Source: Litorivicinus sp965656605 (GTDB lineage: Bacteria; Pseudomonadota; Gammaproteobacteria; Pseudomonadales; Litorivicinaceae). Taken from it: DNA of 29,625 nucleotides. The position numbers and the translations under genes were made by a program. The stretch covers positions 1 to 29,625 of the forward strand of contig CBFHLC010000025.1 of assembly GCA_965656605.1 (NCBI GenBank), written 5' to 3'. The notes under the pieces were generated by a model, which made no database searches, was not told the origin of the DNA, and saw only the letters and a list, made by a program, of their open reading frames with translations. Positions 1 through 7,938 of the stretch are shown here, piece after piece (the first letter of the stretch is position 1; each line of letters begins with the position of its first letter).

Positions 1-733
1 AGGCTTGGGGTGATAGGTTCTCGGCGCGTTGCTTTGGATCTACGCCCAACTCAATCAACCCAGCCTCATCGATAAGGGCGGACAAGCTATTGCGCAAGGT
101 TTTGCGGCGCTGGCCAAAGGCCGCCTGGGTCACTTTCTCGAGCATCGCTAGGCTTTTAACCTCGACCTCGGGTGTCTGCAGGGGCGTTAGCCGAATAATG
201 GCGCTGTCCACTTTGGGGGGCGGATCAAAGGCGGTGGGGGGAACTTCAAATAAGTAGTCGGCGCTGGCGTAGCAGGCCCGCAGGATGGCCAGACGCCCGT
301 AATGTTTGTCACCAACATTCGCGCATAGGCGCTGGCACACTTCTTTTTGCAACATAAACGTCATGTTGCGAGCGCCACCCCACTGCAAAAATCGAATGAC
401 CAGCTGGGTGCCTACGTTGTAGGGCAGGTTGCCGACCAATCGAACGGGTTGCTCTAGCTGATCTAAATCAATCGATAGGGCATCGCCCTCGATCAACTCA
501 ACTTTGGGGTTGTTGGCAAAGCGCACACGCAGGCGTGATGCCAAATCGCGGTCCAGCTCGATCAGAGTCAGGCGTCCCGCTCTATCGAGCCGGTCTGTTA
601 GGGCGGCCAGACCTGGTCCAATCTCCACCAGATGATCCGCTTCGCGCGGTGCAATGGCGCTGACAATCTGATTGATGACGCCTTCGTCGGTTAGGAAGTT
701 CTGACCGAAGCGTTTACGGGCTTTGTGATCCAT
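1..733 (-). CDS. rsmA: 16S rRNA dimethyladenosine transferase RsmA/KsgA, 3' end cut by window edge
   Basis: It dimethylates two adjacent adenosines in the 3' terminal hairpin of 16S rRNA, using S-adenosylmethionine, during small-subunit assembly. Reading the minus strand from ATG at 733 gives about 244 codons with no stop before the window edge; the E. coli protein has 273 residues, so roughly the last 25-30 are missing. The N-terminus carries KARKRFGQNFL, followed by the SAM-binding EIGPGLAALT, the acidic IELDRD, the catalytic NLPYNV motif, and later EVPPTAFDPPPKVDSA and QRRKTLRNSL, all family hallmarks. The ATG overlaps the surA stop by one base (TAATG), so translation is probably coupled to surA. 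In E. coli and Pseudomonas pdxA lies between surA and rsmA; here it is absent. The identification is certain; only the 3' end is unseen. Confidence 0.97.
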   Translation of the reverse strand, partial: MDHKARKRFGQNFLTDEGVINQIVSAIAPREADHLVEIGPGLAALTDRLDRAGRLTLIELDRDLASRLRVRFANNPKVELIEGDALSIDLDQLEQPVRLVGNLPYNVGTQLVIRFLQWGGARNMTFMLQKEVCQRLCANVGDKHYGRLAILRACYASADYLFEVPPTAFDPPPKVDSAIIRLTPLQTPEVEVKSLAMLEKVTQAAFGQRRKTLRNSLSALIDEAGLIELGVDPKQRAENLSPQA

Positions 734-2007
734 TACAGGCGCTCGATGAAGGCGCGGGCCAGGACCCGTCGGCTCCATGCGGCACCCACTTCGTCGGCTT
801 GGCGTTGCACGATGATGTCCTTGGCACGTTGCAATTGGCTAACGTTTTCGCCCTCGGTGGTGCGGCGATCGATCAACTCGATCCAGTGCCAACCAAATTG
901 GGTTTGGACCAAGTCACTACGCTGACCGGGTTGCAGCGCGGCCAATGCGGCGGTGAACTCGGGCACGTAAGCATCGGGGCGCGCCCAGCCTAGCTCTCCT
1001 CCGCGTGATGCGCTGACGGGATCCTCTGAGTACTCGATGGCGATGTCGGCGAAGGCTTCCCCGGCATTGATGCGCTCAACCAATTCAACCAAGGCCTCTC
1101 GGGTGGCGGCAATGTCGCGAACCGCGTTTGGCTTGAGCAATATGTGGCGCGAGCGAACTTCGGTCACCAACGAGGTGCCGCTGTTTCGTTGTCCGTCTAG
1201 CTTCAAGATATGCAGGCCGGCCCGGGTTCTAAAGGGTTCAGTGATCCGCGAGGCGTCGATGTTGTTGAGTGCGCGACGGAAATTCTCATTCAGTGCCGAC
1301 ACCTCTCGCCATCCTAGATCCCCGCCGTTAATCGCTTCGCTGGCATCGCTGTTTTCACGGGCCAAGCTTGCGAAATCCGCACCGTTAGCCAGTTGCGAGC
1401 TCAGTGCTAAGACTTTCTGCGTTGCACTGTCTAGCTGTTCGGGTGTCGGTGCTTGGGGCAGTGAGATCAAAATCTGACTGATGCGCACCTGCCCTAGGTT
1501 TAACCCTTCGCGCTCGATCAAGGCGCGAGCTTCTTGATCGCTGACGCGGATTTCGTTTTGGATCGCGCGAGTGCGTGCTGCGTTGATCAAAAGCTCGGTT
1601 TGGGTTGAGTCTCGCAACCGATCAAACGGAATGCCATAGGACGCAGCGACGTCCGCGAGTTGGACGACCCCGCCTTGGATACCCAGACTACGCGCCAGGT
1701 TATTAAGCGCCTGATTGACTTGTTCGTCGTTGACGCTAAAGCCCTGGCGCGTGGCCTCTGAGCGCAGAGCTTGCTCTTCGATAAGGCGATCCAAGACGCG
1801 ATCGCGCAAGGTTTGGCTGAGCTCTGGAAATTCGCGCTGCCGAGCGTCCGCTTGCAACTTCAAGAAACGTAGTCGGTTGTCGATATCCGACGCGAGCACA
1901 GCGGCATCTTCGACGATGGCCATGACCCGATCCAAAGGTTGCGCGGCCTGCACGGCGCTGGCAACCAGCAGGCTAAAAGCGAAGAGGGCGCGGTTTAAAG
2001 TCTTCAA
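733..2007 (-). CDS. surA: Periplasmic chaperone / peptidyl-prolyl isomerase SurA
   Basis: SurA escorts unfolded outer-membrane proteins, LptD included, across the periplasm to the BAM complex. The 424-residue product (E. coli 428) starts with a Sec signal peptide, a hydrophobic core at about residues 8-20 and probable cleavage near SAVQA-AQ. The SurA N-terminal helical domain follows to about residue 170, then two parvulin domains at about 174-275 and 283-385, with repeated family patterns such as GGDLGW and GGELGW. The start lies 35 bases inside the 3' end of lptD in another frame, so the two genes are coupled; the stop overlaps the rsmA start by one base. The order lptD-surA is conserved across gammaproteobacteria and joins a chaperone to one of its main clients. 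Confidence 0.97.
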   Translation of the reverse strand: MKTLNRALFAFSLLVASAVQAAQPLDRVMAIVEDAAVLASDIDNRLRFLKLQADARQREFPELSQTLRDRVLDRLIEEQALRSEATRQGFSVNDEQVNQALNNLARSLGIQGGVVQLADVAASYGIPFDRLRDSTQTELLINAARTRAIQNEIRVSDQEARALIEREGLNLGQVRISQILISLPQAPTPEQLDSATQKVLALSSQLANGADFASLARENSDASEAINGGDLGWREVSALNENFRRALNNIDASRITEPFRTRAGLHILKLDGQRNSGTSLVTEVRSRHILLKPNAVRDIAATREALVELVERINAGEAFADIAIEYSEDPVSASRGGELGWARPDAYVPEFTAALAALQPGQRSDLVQTQFGWHWIELIDRRTTEGENVSQLQRAKDIIVQRQADEVGAAWSRRVLARAFIERL

Positions 2008-4213
2008 TGTTGTCTTCCAAGTTGGTGATAGCTTTACGTCCGATCATGCCCAGTCCAATGAGCTGGATTTGTAGGGTGACCGCGTGAGTGCCGCCGGTGG
2101 TGCTGGTATCTGGCTGATCATAGCTTTGCACAAGGGATGCGCGCCAGCAGCACGACTCATATTCAAATCCCCAAGCAAATCGTTGGGTTCGATCCAGTGG
2201 GCGTGAGAACGCGAACCCTCCGCCAATGCGCCAACGCTCGTTGATGCCGTACAAGGCGCTGGCCTCGTAGGTTGTCACGGTGTCGTCGCTGAAGCGCGCT
2301 CGGATCGTAGCCAGTTGGTCATCCGAGTTTCGATATTTCAGTCCAAGCGCACCGGAATCAATGCCCATATCGCTGCGCAGTGTGGTCTCGGCATTGCCCG
2401 AAAAATTTTTGCCTAGTGCAATGCGTGCCTCGCTGACTAGCGGCGAGCGTTTGGCCGTGTCCACCGTATCGGTCAGGTTGACTCGTCGATCGGCCAGGTA
2501 GAACAGCTGGCCGAAATCCACCCGAATTCGCTCGGAGCCATCTTCGTTACGTAGCAGTTTGTTCGAGACACCTAGGGCGACTTGTTCGGTGTCGCCGATA
2601 CGATCCCCACCCGAAAACCGCTGCTCGGAAAACAGCTGCGTGAAGCTGAATCCGATCGAGCCGGTATCAAAATTAGGTTGCTCGGTTTGTCCACTGTCAT
2701 AACCGGCTTTGAGGTACTTTATGCGCGGTTCAATACGGTGCGTGCGCCGGCCATAGTCGCGGGCGATATTCAGGCCCAAATCTAAGCTTGCGCGGGGCGC
2801 AAACGCGCTGGGTGACTCGCTGCGTACATCACCTGCGGATCGGTTGAGCTGATAAGTAACCACGTCGGCACCCAGACGTACCTCGGCAAAGCCCCAGCTG
2901 CGGCGAGCTGGCAGGGCTGCGGTCACCGAGCTGCTGGCACGGGATCCGAGTACCGCAGCGTCGCCGGTTAATCCAGTCACATCACGGTCAAAGCGAACCA
3001 GTTCGGCGTCGATATCAATGTTGGCATCACCATAAACTCGTTGAGTTTGGACACCCAGTCTGGGCAGCTCTTGATACGGGCGCGCACTCAGAGCCGTGGT
3101 GTCATTGGCGACGGTGTAGCTGTAAAGCTTGGCCTGGGCCGAATAATCCTCAGCGCGGTGGCTGATGTTGGCTCGTAGCGCCGGAAAATCATCGTCTTCG
3201 ATCGACACTAGGCCTGCCACGTCATCGTCGTAATTTTGGTCATCGGCATAACTGGCGGACAGCGAATACAGGGTGGGTTGGCCAGCTTTTGAAGCCCAAC
3301 TGAATTCTGCAGCCTCGCGGTCTTTGGCAGCCTTGGCATCATCAGGAAGCCAGCCTAGGCGCAGTTCGGCCTTGCTCTCATTATCAAACAAATAGCGTTG
3401 TTCGATGTCCAGGGCTTCCCCACGAAAAGCCACCTTACGCGGCACGATTAACATGTCGGCCTGGGGCGCTTGGTTCCAATAGAAGGGGGCCTCAAATGAC
3501 AGATCCGTGCCATCGTCGCTGTTAGATTCTTGCTTTAGCGTCGGGAACAGGAACCCGGTGAGTCGGCGTTCATCGACGGGGAAGCCAATCACCGGAAACC
3601 AAAACACCGGGACCCCTTTGGCTCGTAGGGTGACGTTGCGTGCGAACCCTCGGCCGGTATTCCGGTCCAGCTTCATGTAGTCCGAGCCCAGTTGCCATTC
3701 GTTTTGCCCTGGCGCGCATTTGGTGTACAGCGCATCTCGGATTCGTAATACGCCGGCGCCATCTCGGGTTACGCTGTCAGCACTGCCGAACAGGTGTAAC
3801 GAGTGGGCGACAATCTGCGATTGGTACAGCTCGACTCGGCCGGTATACAGGTTTAACGAGGCGGAATCGCCACGGACTAAAAAGCGAGGTTCGCGCAACG
3901 CCACATCGCCGATGGCGTCACCATCGCCAGAGACTCGAAACAGGCTGATGTCGTCTGCTTCCAGTGAAATTTGTTCGTTCCACAGCGCAGCGTTGCCTTT
4001 TAAAACAATCCGGTCGGTCCCGTCGTAACTGGACGAGTCGGCGCGTGCCTCAATTTCAGGCCCCGCCTCGGGTAGAGCCGGCGCCAAGTAATATCCGCCG
4101 CACAGCGGATTGGCCTCGCCATCCGCGACCCAATCTAGACGGTCTGGAATGGACTGGCCCCATGCCACTGGGCTGAATGCAAATAGGTAGAGCAGGGGGC
4201 GATAGCTGGGCAA
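1973..4213 (-). CDS. lptD: LPS-assembly outer-membrane protein LptD
   Basis: LptD is the outer-membrane beta-barrel that, plugged by LptE, inserts lipopolysaccharide into the outer leaflet. The 746-residue product has a signal peptide (about residues 1-19, ending near AWGQ), an N-terminal periplasmic OstA/beta-jellyroll domain (about 60-170) and a C-terminal barrel. Four cysteines match those forming the two non-consecutive disulphides in E. coli: C38, C166 and the adjacent pair C688/C689. The barrel therefore looks competent for normal disulphide maturation. The start is TTG at 4213: an in-frame TGA lies four codons upstream and no ATG fits, so TTG is nearly forced. It heads the lptD-surA-rsmA cluster and is divergent from djlA. 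The amgK-murU pair found beside lptD in Pseudomonas is absent. Confidence 0.96.
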   Translation of the reverse strand: MPSYRPLLYLFAFSPVAWGQSIPDRLDWVADGEANPLCGGYYLAPALPEAGPEIEARADSSSYDGTDRIVLKGNAALWNEQISLEADDISLFRVSGDGDAIGDVALREPRFLVRGDSASLNLYTGRVELYQSQIVAHSLHLFGSADSVTRDGAGVLRIRDALYTKCAPGQNEWQLGSDYMKLDRNTGRGFARNVTLRAKGVPVFWFPVIGFPVDERRLTGFLFPTLKQESNSDDGTDLSFEAPFYWNQAPQADMLIVPRKVAFRGEALDIEQRYLFDNESKAELRLGWLPDDAKAAKDREAAEFSWASKAGQPTLYSLSASYADDQNYDDDVAGLVSIEDDDFPALRANISHRAEDYSAQAKLYSYTVANDTTALSARPYQELPRLGVQTQRVYGDANIDIDAELVRFDRDVTGLTGDAAVLGSRASSSVTAALPARRSWGFAEVRLGADVVTYQLNRSAGDVRSESPSAFAPRASLDLGLNIARDYGRRTHRIEPRIKYLKAGYDSGQTEQPNFDTGSIGFSFTQLFSEQRFSGGDRIGDTEQVALGVSNKLLRNEDGSERIRVDFGQLFYLADRRVNLTDTVDTAKRSPLVSEARIALGKNFSGNAETTLRSDMGIDSGALGLKYRNSDDQLATIRARFSDDTVTTYEASALYGINERWRIGGGFAFSRPLDRTQRFAWGFEYESCCWRASLVQSYDQPDTSTTGGTHAVTLQIQLIGLGMIGRKAITNLEDNIEDFKPRPLRF

Positions 4214-4297
4214 AGTTGAATCTCATATTAGTACCGGGCTCACTATAAGCAGATATCTGGCAGATCAAAAGCTAGACTAAGAACAAGCGGTTTAGAG
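4214..4297. promoter_or_regulatory. Divergent lptD/djlA intergenic region with a candidate -10
   Basis: These 84 bases separate two divergent genes and must hold both promoters unless they lie inside genes. On the minus strand a TATAGT hexamer (rc of 4242-4247) is a good -10 match for lptD, but its upstream partner is weak: TTTTGA at a 17-base spacing or TTGATC at 15. I see no convincing djlA promoter on the plus strand. Confidence 0.25.
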
Positions 4298-5047
4298 GTG
4301 GATGTGCATAGGTATTGGGGAGCGCCGATTGGGGCGTTGATTTTTCTACCTTGGGGCGGGTGGGCAGCATTGCTCGGCGCACTGCTCGGCGGTGGCGCCT
4401 CGGCATGGCGCTTACGGCGCTGGCAGTTTCGTCTGCGCGAAGATCCGGTGATGCAGCGAGCGTTTTTTCGTCTGCTAGGGCATACCTGCAAGCTGTCCGG
4501 CGCGGTATCCCCAGAGCATATTCAAGGTGCGCGACAGCTCATGGCCCGGTGGGACCTAAGCTTGTCGCACCAAGAGGCCGCGATTCGTGCATTTAATCTG
4601 GGCAAATCCGGTATTGATGCGGCCAGTGTGATTGCGCGCTTAAAACGACGAGCAGAATCTCGAGGGTTCTCTGCCTACCTGGCCATTCAGCTAATTGTGG
4701 TCGCGCGCAGCGCTTATCAGTCGCTGGCCGCAGAGAAAGGGCTCGGCCAGATCCTGCGCCAATTAGGCGTCCCTTCGGGCACCCTGCGGCTTAAACGCAA
4801 CCCTGCTCCGCAATCTCGTCCGCCGACTGCTCGTCCGATTCAAAGCAGTCCTTGGGATGTGGTGGGCGTTGCGCCGGGCACCCGAGGGGCCGAGTTAAAA
4901 AAAGCCTATCGCCGAGCGATGGGGCGGGTTCACCCAGACAAAGTGGCGGCAGCGGGGGGCACGAGTGCTCAAGTGGAAGCCGCAAAAATCCAGTCACAGG
5001 CCATCCAAGATGCCTGGTCGAAAATCAAACACCACGCATCTCGCTGA
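4298..5047 (+). CDS. djlA: DjlA-like membrane-anchored J-domain co-chaperone
   Basis: DjlA proteins are inner-membrane-anchored DnaJ relatives that stimulate DnaK ATPase at the membrane. The product has an N-terminal hydrophobic segment at about residues 8-34 rich in Gly, as in the unusual DjlA transmembrane domain, a TerB-like helical middle region (about 50-150), a proline-rich linker near 168-183 and a C-terminal J domain (about 184-249) with the essential HPD at 212-214. At 249 residues it is slightly shorter than E. coli DjlA (271). The first possible start is GTG at 4298, but an AGAGG sequence at 4294-4298 overlaps it and sits 5 bases before a second in-frame GTG at 4304, which is the more likely start. 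It is a single gene between divergent lptD and downstream rpe. Confidence 0.88.
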   Translation: MDVHRYWGAPIGALIFLPWGGWAALLGALLGGGASAWRLRRWQFRLREDPVMQRAFFRLLGHTCKLSGAVSPEHIQGARQLMARWDLSLSHQEAAIRAFNLGKSGIDAASVIARLKRRAESRGFSAYLAIQLIVVARSAYQSLAAEKGLGQILRQLGVPSGTLRLKRNPAPQSRPPTARPIQSSPWDVVGVAPGTRGAELKKAYRRAMGRVHPDKVAAAGGTSAQVEAAKIQSQAIQDAWSKIKHHASR

Positions 5048-5063
5048 GACTCGGCACATTGGG

Positions 5064-5069
5064 TATGAT
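5064..5069 (+). promoter_or_regulatory. Candidate -10 (TATGAT) for the rpe-trp operon
   Basis: The 52-base gap between djlA and rpe is the only clear intergenic space ahead of the eight-gene rpe-to-DUF2489 run. TATGAT at 5064-5069 matches five of six -10 positions and would start RNA near 5076. No good -35 is visible at 16-18 bases upstream. No leader peptide with Trp codons and no attenuator is seen. Confidence 0.3.
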
Positions 5070-5099
5070 ATCGGGCTTTAAAACGTCAGGATTCCCGAC

Positions 5100-5771
5100 A
5101 TGCACGATTTCCTTATTGCTCCTTCTATCCTAGCCGCTGATTTGGCCAATTTGGGTCGTGAGGTCGATACCGTTCTTGAGGCGGGCGCGGACATCATTCA
5201 TTTCGATGTGATGGACAACCACTACGTGCCGAATCTGACCTTCGGCCCCTCGGTCTGTGCCGCGTTGCGCAAACACGGCGTGACGGCGCCGATTGATGTT
5301 CATTTGATGGTGCGCCCGGTGGACGCTCTGATTGGCATGTTTGCAGATGCGGGCGCTAGCTGGATTACGTTCCATCCCGAAGCCAGCGATCACGTCGACC
5401 GTTCACTGGCAATGATTAAAGAGCGTGGGTTAAAGGCAGGGCTTGTACTGAACCCTGCCACTCCACTGGAATCGCTGCGCTACGTCTTGGACAAGTTGGA
5501 TGTGGTGTTGTTGATGAGCGTGAACCCTGGGTTTGGCGGTCAAAAGTTCATCCCTGGCGTGCTCGACAAAATTGCCGATACGCGACAGTTTTTGGACGCT
5601 CACGGTGCGCAGCATGTGCGCATCGAAGTGGATGGCGGAATTACGCCCGATAATATTGCCGCCGTGGCCGCTCGCGGTGCGGATTCGTTCGTCGCCGGTA
5701 GTGCGATTTTCGGTAAAGACGACTACGCATCGGTGATCAGTCAAATGCGCAACGAATTGGCTGCTCAGTGA
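5100..5771 (+). CDS. rpe: Ribulose-phosphate 3-epimerase
   Basis: It interconverts ribulose 5-phosphate and xylulose 5-phosphate in the pentose phosphate pathway (cytosol). The 223-residue protein (E. coli 225) is a complete TIM barrel. Metal-binding residues are in place: H34 and D36 in IIHFDVMD, H68 in DVHLMV and D178 in IEVDGG, the last two Asp also being the acid/base pair. The phosphate-binding and loop motif LMSVNPGFGGQKF is at about 138-150. The ATG at 5100 has CAGGA 8 bases upstream. The stop overlaps the gph GTG (GTGA), so translation is coupled. The set rpe-gph-trpE is conserved in many gammaproteobacteria; the pentose phosphate pathway supplies precursors for chorismate and PRPP used by the trp enzymes downstream. 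Confidence 0.97.
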   Translation: MHDFLIAPSILAADLANLGREVDTVLEAGADIIHFDVMDNHYVPNLTFGPSVCAALRKHGVTAPIDVHLMVRPVDALIGMFADAGASWITFHPEASDHVDRSLAMIKERGLKAGLVLNPATPLESLRYVLDKLDVVLLMSVNPGFGGQKFIPGVLDKIADTRQFLDAHGAQHVRIEVDGGITPDNIAAVAARGADSFVAGSAIFGKDDYASVISQMRNELAAQ

Positions 5772-6427
5772 AAACACTAGAAGGCTTGGTCGAGGGTCAG
5801 CTGGCTGCGGTGCTGTTTGATTTTGACGGCACCTTGGTGGACAGCGTCCCGGATTTGGCCGCCTCGGTGGATGCGACATTGACTCATTTCGGTGTCCCGG
5901 CGGTGGGCGAGTCGCAAGTACGCGATTGGGTCGGGCGAGGCGCCTGGCGCCTGGTTGAGCAAGCCTGTGAAGGCAAGCTCCCGGCGGACCAAATCACCCA
6001 TGCCTACGAGTGGTTTCTACAACACTATGCGACCCAATGCGCTCACAATCCGGTGTTGTTTGATGGTGTGGCCGAGGGATTGGCACTGATTCAGTCTCGC
6101 CTGCCTACGGCGCTGGTAACCAACAAGCCGCTAGCGTTCACCCAAACCATGCTGGCGGCTTTGGATCTTAAGTTCGACACGGTCTACGGTGGCGACTCAT
6201 TCGCTCAGAAAAAGCCAGACCCAGCCATGTTGCTGGCGGCCTGTGCCGATATGGGGGTAGCTCCGGCGCAGTGCGTTATGGTCGGTGACTCCAGTGCTGA
6301 TTCAGGTGCAGCGCAGGCGATTGGCATGCCGGTCGCGTTGTTCAGCCAAGGCTATAACCACGGACAGGCCGTAGAACTGGCGGCTCCTGATTTGATTTAC
6401 CATGAATTCAAAGAGTTAACCCTATGA
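5768..6427 (+). CDS. gph: Phosphoglycolate phosphatase (HAD family)
   Basis: It removes phosphate from 2-phosphoglycolate, a by-product of repair of oxidised DNA ends, and feeds glycolate to central metabolism. The 219-residue product has all HAD motifs: DFDGTLVDS with nucleophile D18 and acid/base D20, the TNKP motif II near residue 117, the conserved Lys in KKPDP, and GDSSAD as the metal-binding motif IV. The helical cap typical of the Gph subgroup lies between motifs I and II. The GTG start at 5768 overlaps the rpe stop by four bases, and the stop overlaps the trpE ATG by four (ATGA). The close sequence type and position between rpe and trpE support Gph rather than another HAD phosphatase; substrate is inferred. 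Confidence 0.93.
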   Translation: MKTLEGLVEGQLAAVLFDFDGTLVDSVPDLAASVDATLTHFGVPAVGESQVRDWVGRGAWRLVEQACEGKLPADQITHAYEWFLQHYATQCAHNPVLFDGVAEGLALIQSRLPTALVTNKPLAFTQTMLAALDLKFDTVYGGDSFAQKKPDPAMLLAACADMGVAPAQCVMVGDSSADSGAAQAIGMPVALFSQGYNHGQAVELAAPDLIYHEFKELTL

Positions 6428-7938
6428 TGATTCCAAGCCCCGAGCGATTTGCGCAACTGGCAAAACAGGGTTGGAGTCGCGTGCCCGTCGCCAGCATGGT
6501 GCTGGCGGATTTAGAAACCCCGTTATCTTGCTACTTAAAGCTTGGGGCTGGTCCTTACAGCTACCTGCTTGAATCCGTTCAAGGCGGCGCCCAATGGGGG
6601 CGCTTCAGTATGATTGGATTGGCGTGCCGTGAGCGTATTGAATATCGCGCGGGCACCATGCGTCGCTATCAAAACAACGAGTTGATCGAGGAAGTCAGTC
6701 CTGAGTCGCCTCTGGATTGGGTCGCCGACTACCAAGCCGCACTCGCAGTGGCCCCTCCGTCGGAATTGCCAGAGTTCGATCTGCCCAAATTCACCGGCGG
6801 CCTGGTTGGGCACTTTGCCTACGACACAGTTGGCATGGTCGAGCCGCGTATTGCTGCGACCTTTCCGAATAATCCGGGATTGGATACGCCCGAGATCATG
6901 CTGCTGCTCAGCGAAGAGGTGGCGGTATTCGACAACCTATCCGGTCGTTTGTATTTGATCACCCATGTCGATCCAGCCGCAGCCGATGCCTCGACTCAGG
7001 CGCAGTCGCGACTCAAGGTATTACACGACAAGCTGCAGCGTGCTTTGCCCGCTGGCGCCTTTGATGCGCCGGTCTACGAGCCCATCACCGAACAGGATTT
7101 CGTCTCTGAGTTCGGGGCACAGGACTACAAAGCTGCCGTTGAGACGGTGCGTGAGTACATCCGCGCCGGCGATTGTATGCAGGTGGTGCCATCACAGCGT
7201 ATGAGCTTGCCGTTTAAGGCGCCGCCGTTGAATCTGTATCGCGCATTACGTCGCCTGAATCCCTCGCCATACATGTATTTTGTCGATTGCTTGGATTTCC
7301 AAATCGTCGGCAGTTCCCCAGAGATTCTGGCCCGCTTTGAAGATGGGCTGGTCACGGTCCGTCCGATCGCAGGGACTCGCGCGCGCGGCGCCAACGAGAT
7401 TGAAGATCAGGCGCTTGAAGCGGACTTGCTATCTGATGCCAAAGAGCTGGCTGAGCATTTAATGCTGATCGACTTGGGCCGTAATGATGTGGGTCGGGTT
7501 GCGCAAGCTGGCAGCGTCAAAGTGACCGATCAGATGATGGTCGAGCGGTATTCCCACGTGATGCACATTGTCAGCAACGTCACGGGGAAAGCCTTATCTG
7601 AGCTGACGGCGATCGATGTTCTTAAAGCCTGTCTACCGGCCGGAACCCTATCCGGTGCGCCCAAAGTTCGTGCGATGGAAATCATTAACGAGCTTGAACC
7701 ATCCCGCCGGGGCATCTACGGAGGAGCCGTCGGCTATTTGGGATGGCAGGGACACATGGATACTGCGATCGCTATTCGAACGGGCGTCATCAAGGATCAA
7801 ACCTTACACATCCAAGCCGGTGCTGGCGTCGTGGCCGATTCAGATCCCGAAAGCGAATGGCAAGAAACCTTGAAAAAATGTCGAGCTGTTTTCCGTGCCG
7901 CGAGTATGGCGCATGCAGGTTTGCGTGAGGACAATTGA
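6424..7938 (+). CDS. trpE: Anthranilate synthase component I
   Basis: TrpE makes anthranilate from chorismate with ammonia delivered by TrpG, the first committed step of tryptophan synthesis. The 504-residue protein has the N-terminal regulatory half with the LLES motif at 48-51, which in characterised TrpE contacts feedback-inhibiting tryptophan, so the enzyme is likely Trp-sensitive. The C-terminal chorismate-binding half holds the signature VRPIAGTRARG, HLMLIDLGRND and AGAGVVADSDPE. The start is ATG at 6424 within the gph stop (ATGA); a second ATG follows directly. The usual partner trpG is not next: a cation-channel gene of 270 codons intervenes, its start overlapping the trpE stop. No attenuator can be placed ahead of trpE because its start is inside gph. 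Confidence 0.97.
   Translation: MMIPSPERFAQLAKQGWSRVPVASMVLADLETPLSCYLKLGAGPYSYLLESVQGGAQWGRFSMIGLACRERIEYRAGTMRRYQNNELIEEVSPESPLDWVADYQAALAVAPPSELPEFDLPKFTGGLVGHFAYDTVGMVEPRIAATFPNNPGLDTPEIMLLLSEEVAVFDNLSGRLYLITHVDPAAADASTQAQSRLKVLHDKLQRALPAGAFDAPVYEPITEQDFVSEFGAQDYKAAVETVREYIRAGDCMQVVPSQRMSLPFKAPPLNLYRALRRLNPSPYMYFVDCLDFQIVGSSPEILARFEDGLVTVRPIAGTRARGANEIEDQALEADLLSDAKELAEHLMLIDLGRNDVGRVAQAGSVKVTDQMMVERYSHVMHIVSNVTGKALSELTAIDVLKACLPAGTLSGAPKVRAMEIINELEPSRRGIYGGAVGYLGWQGHMDTAIAIRTGVIKDQTLHIQAGAGVVADSDPESEWQETLKKCRAVFRAASMAHAGLREDN

Noticed and set aside
368..372. Altered SAM-binding or catalytic motif in rsmA
   Set aside because: The EIGPGLAALT form is the same as in E. coli KsgA, so it is not unusual.
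2044..2226. 60-codon frame on the minus strand inside lptD
   Set aside because: It lies wholly within lptD in another frame, with no ribosome site or family similarity.
6380..6424. Tryptophan attenuator or leader peptide before trpE
   Set aside because: trpE starts inside the gph stop codon, and no Trp-rich leader or terminator/antiterminator pair is present.
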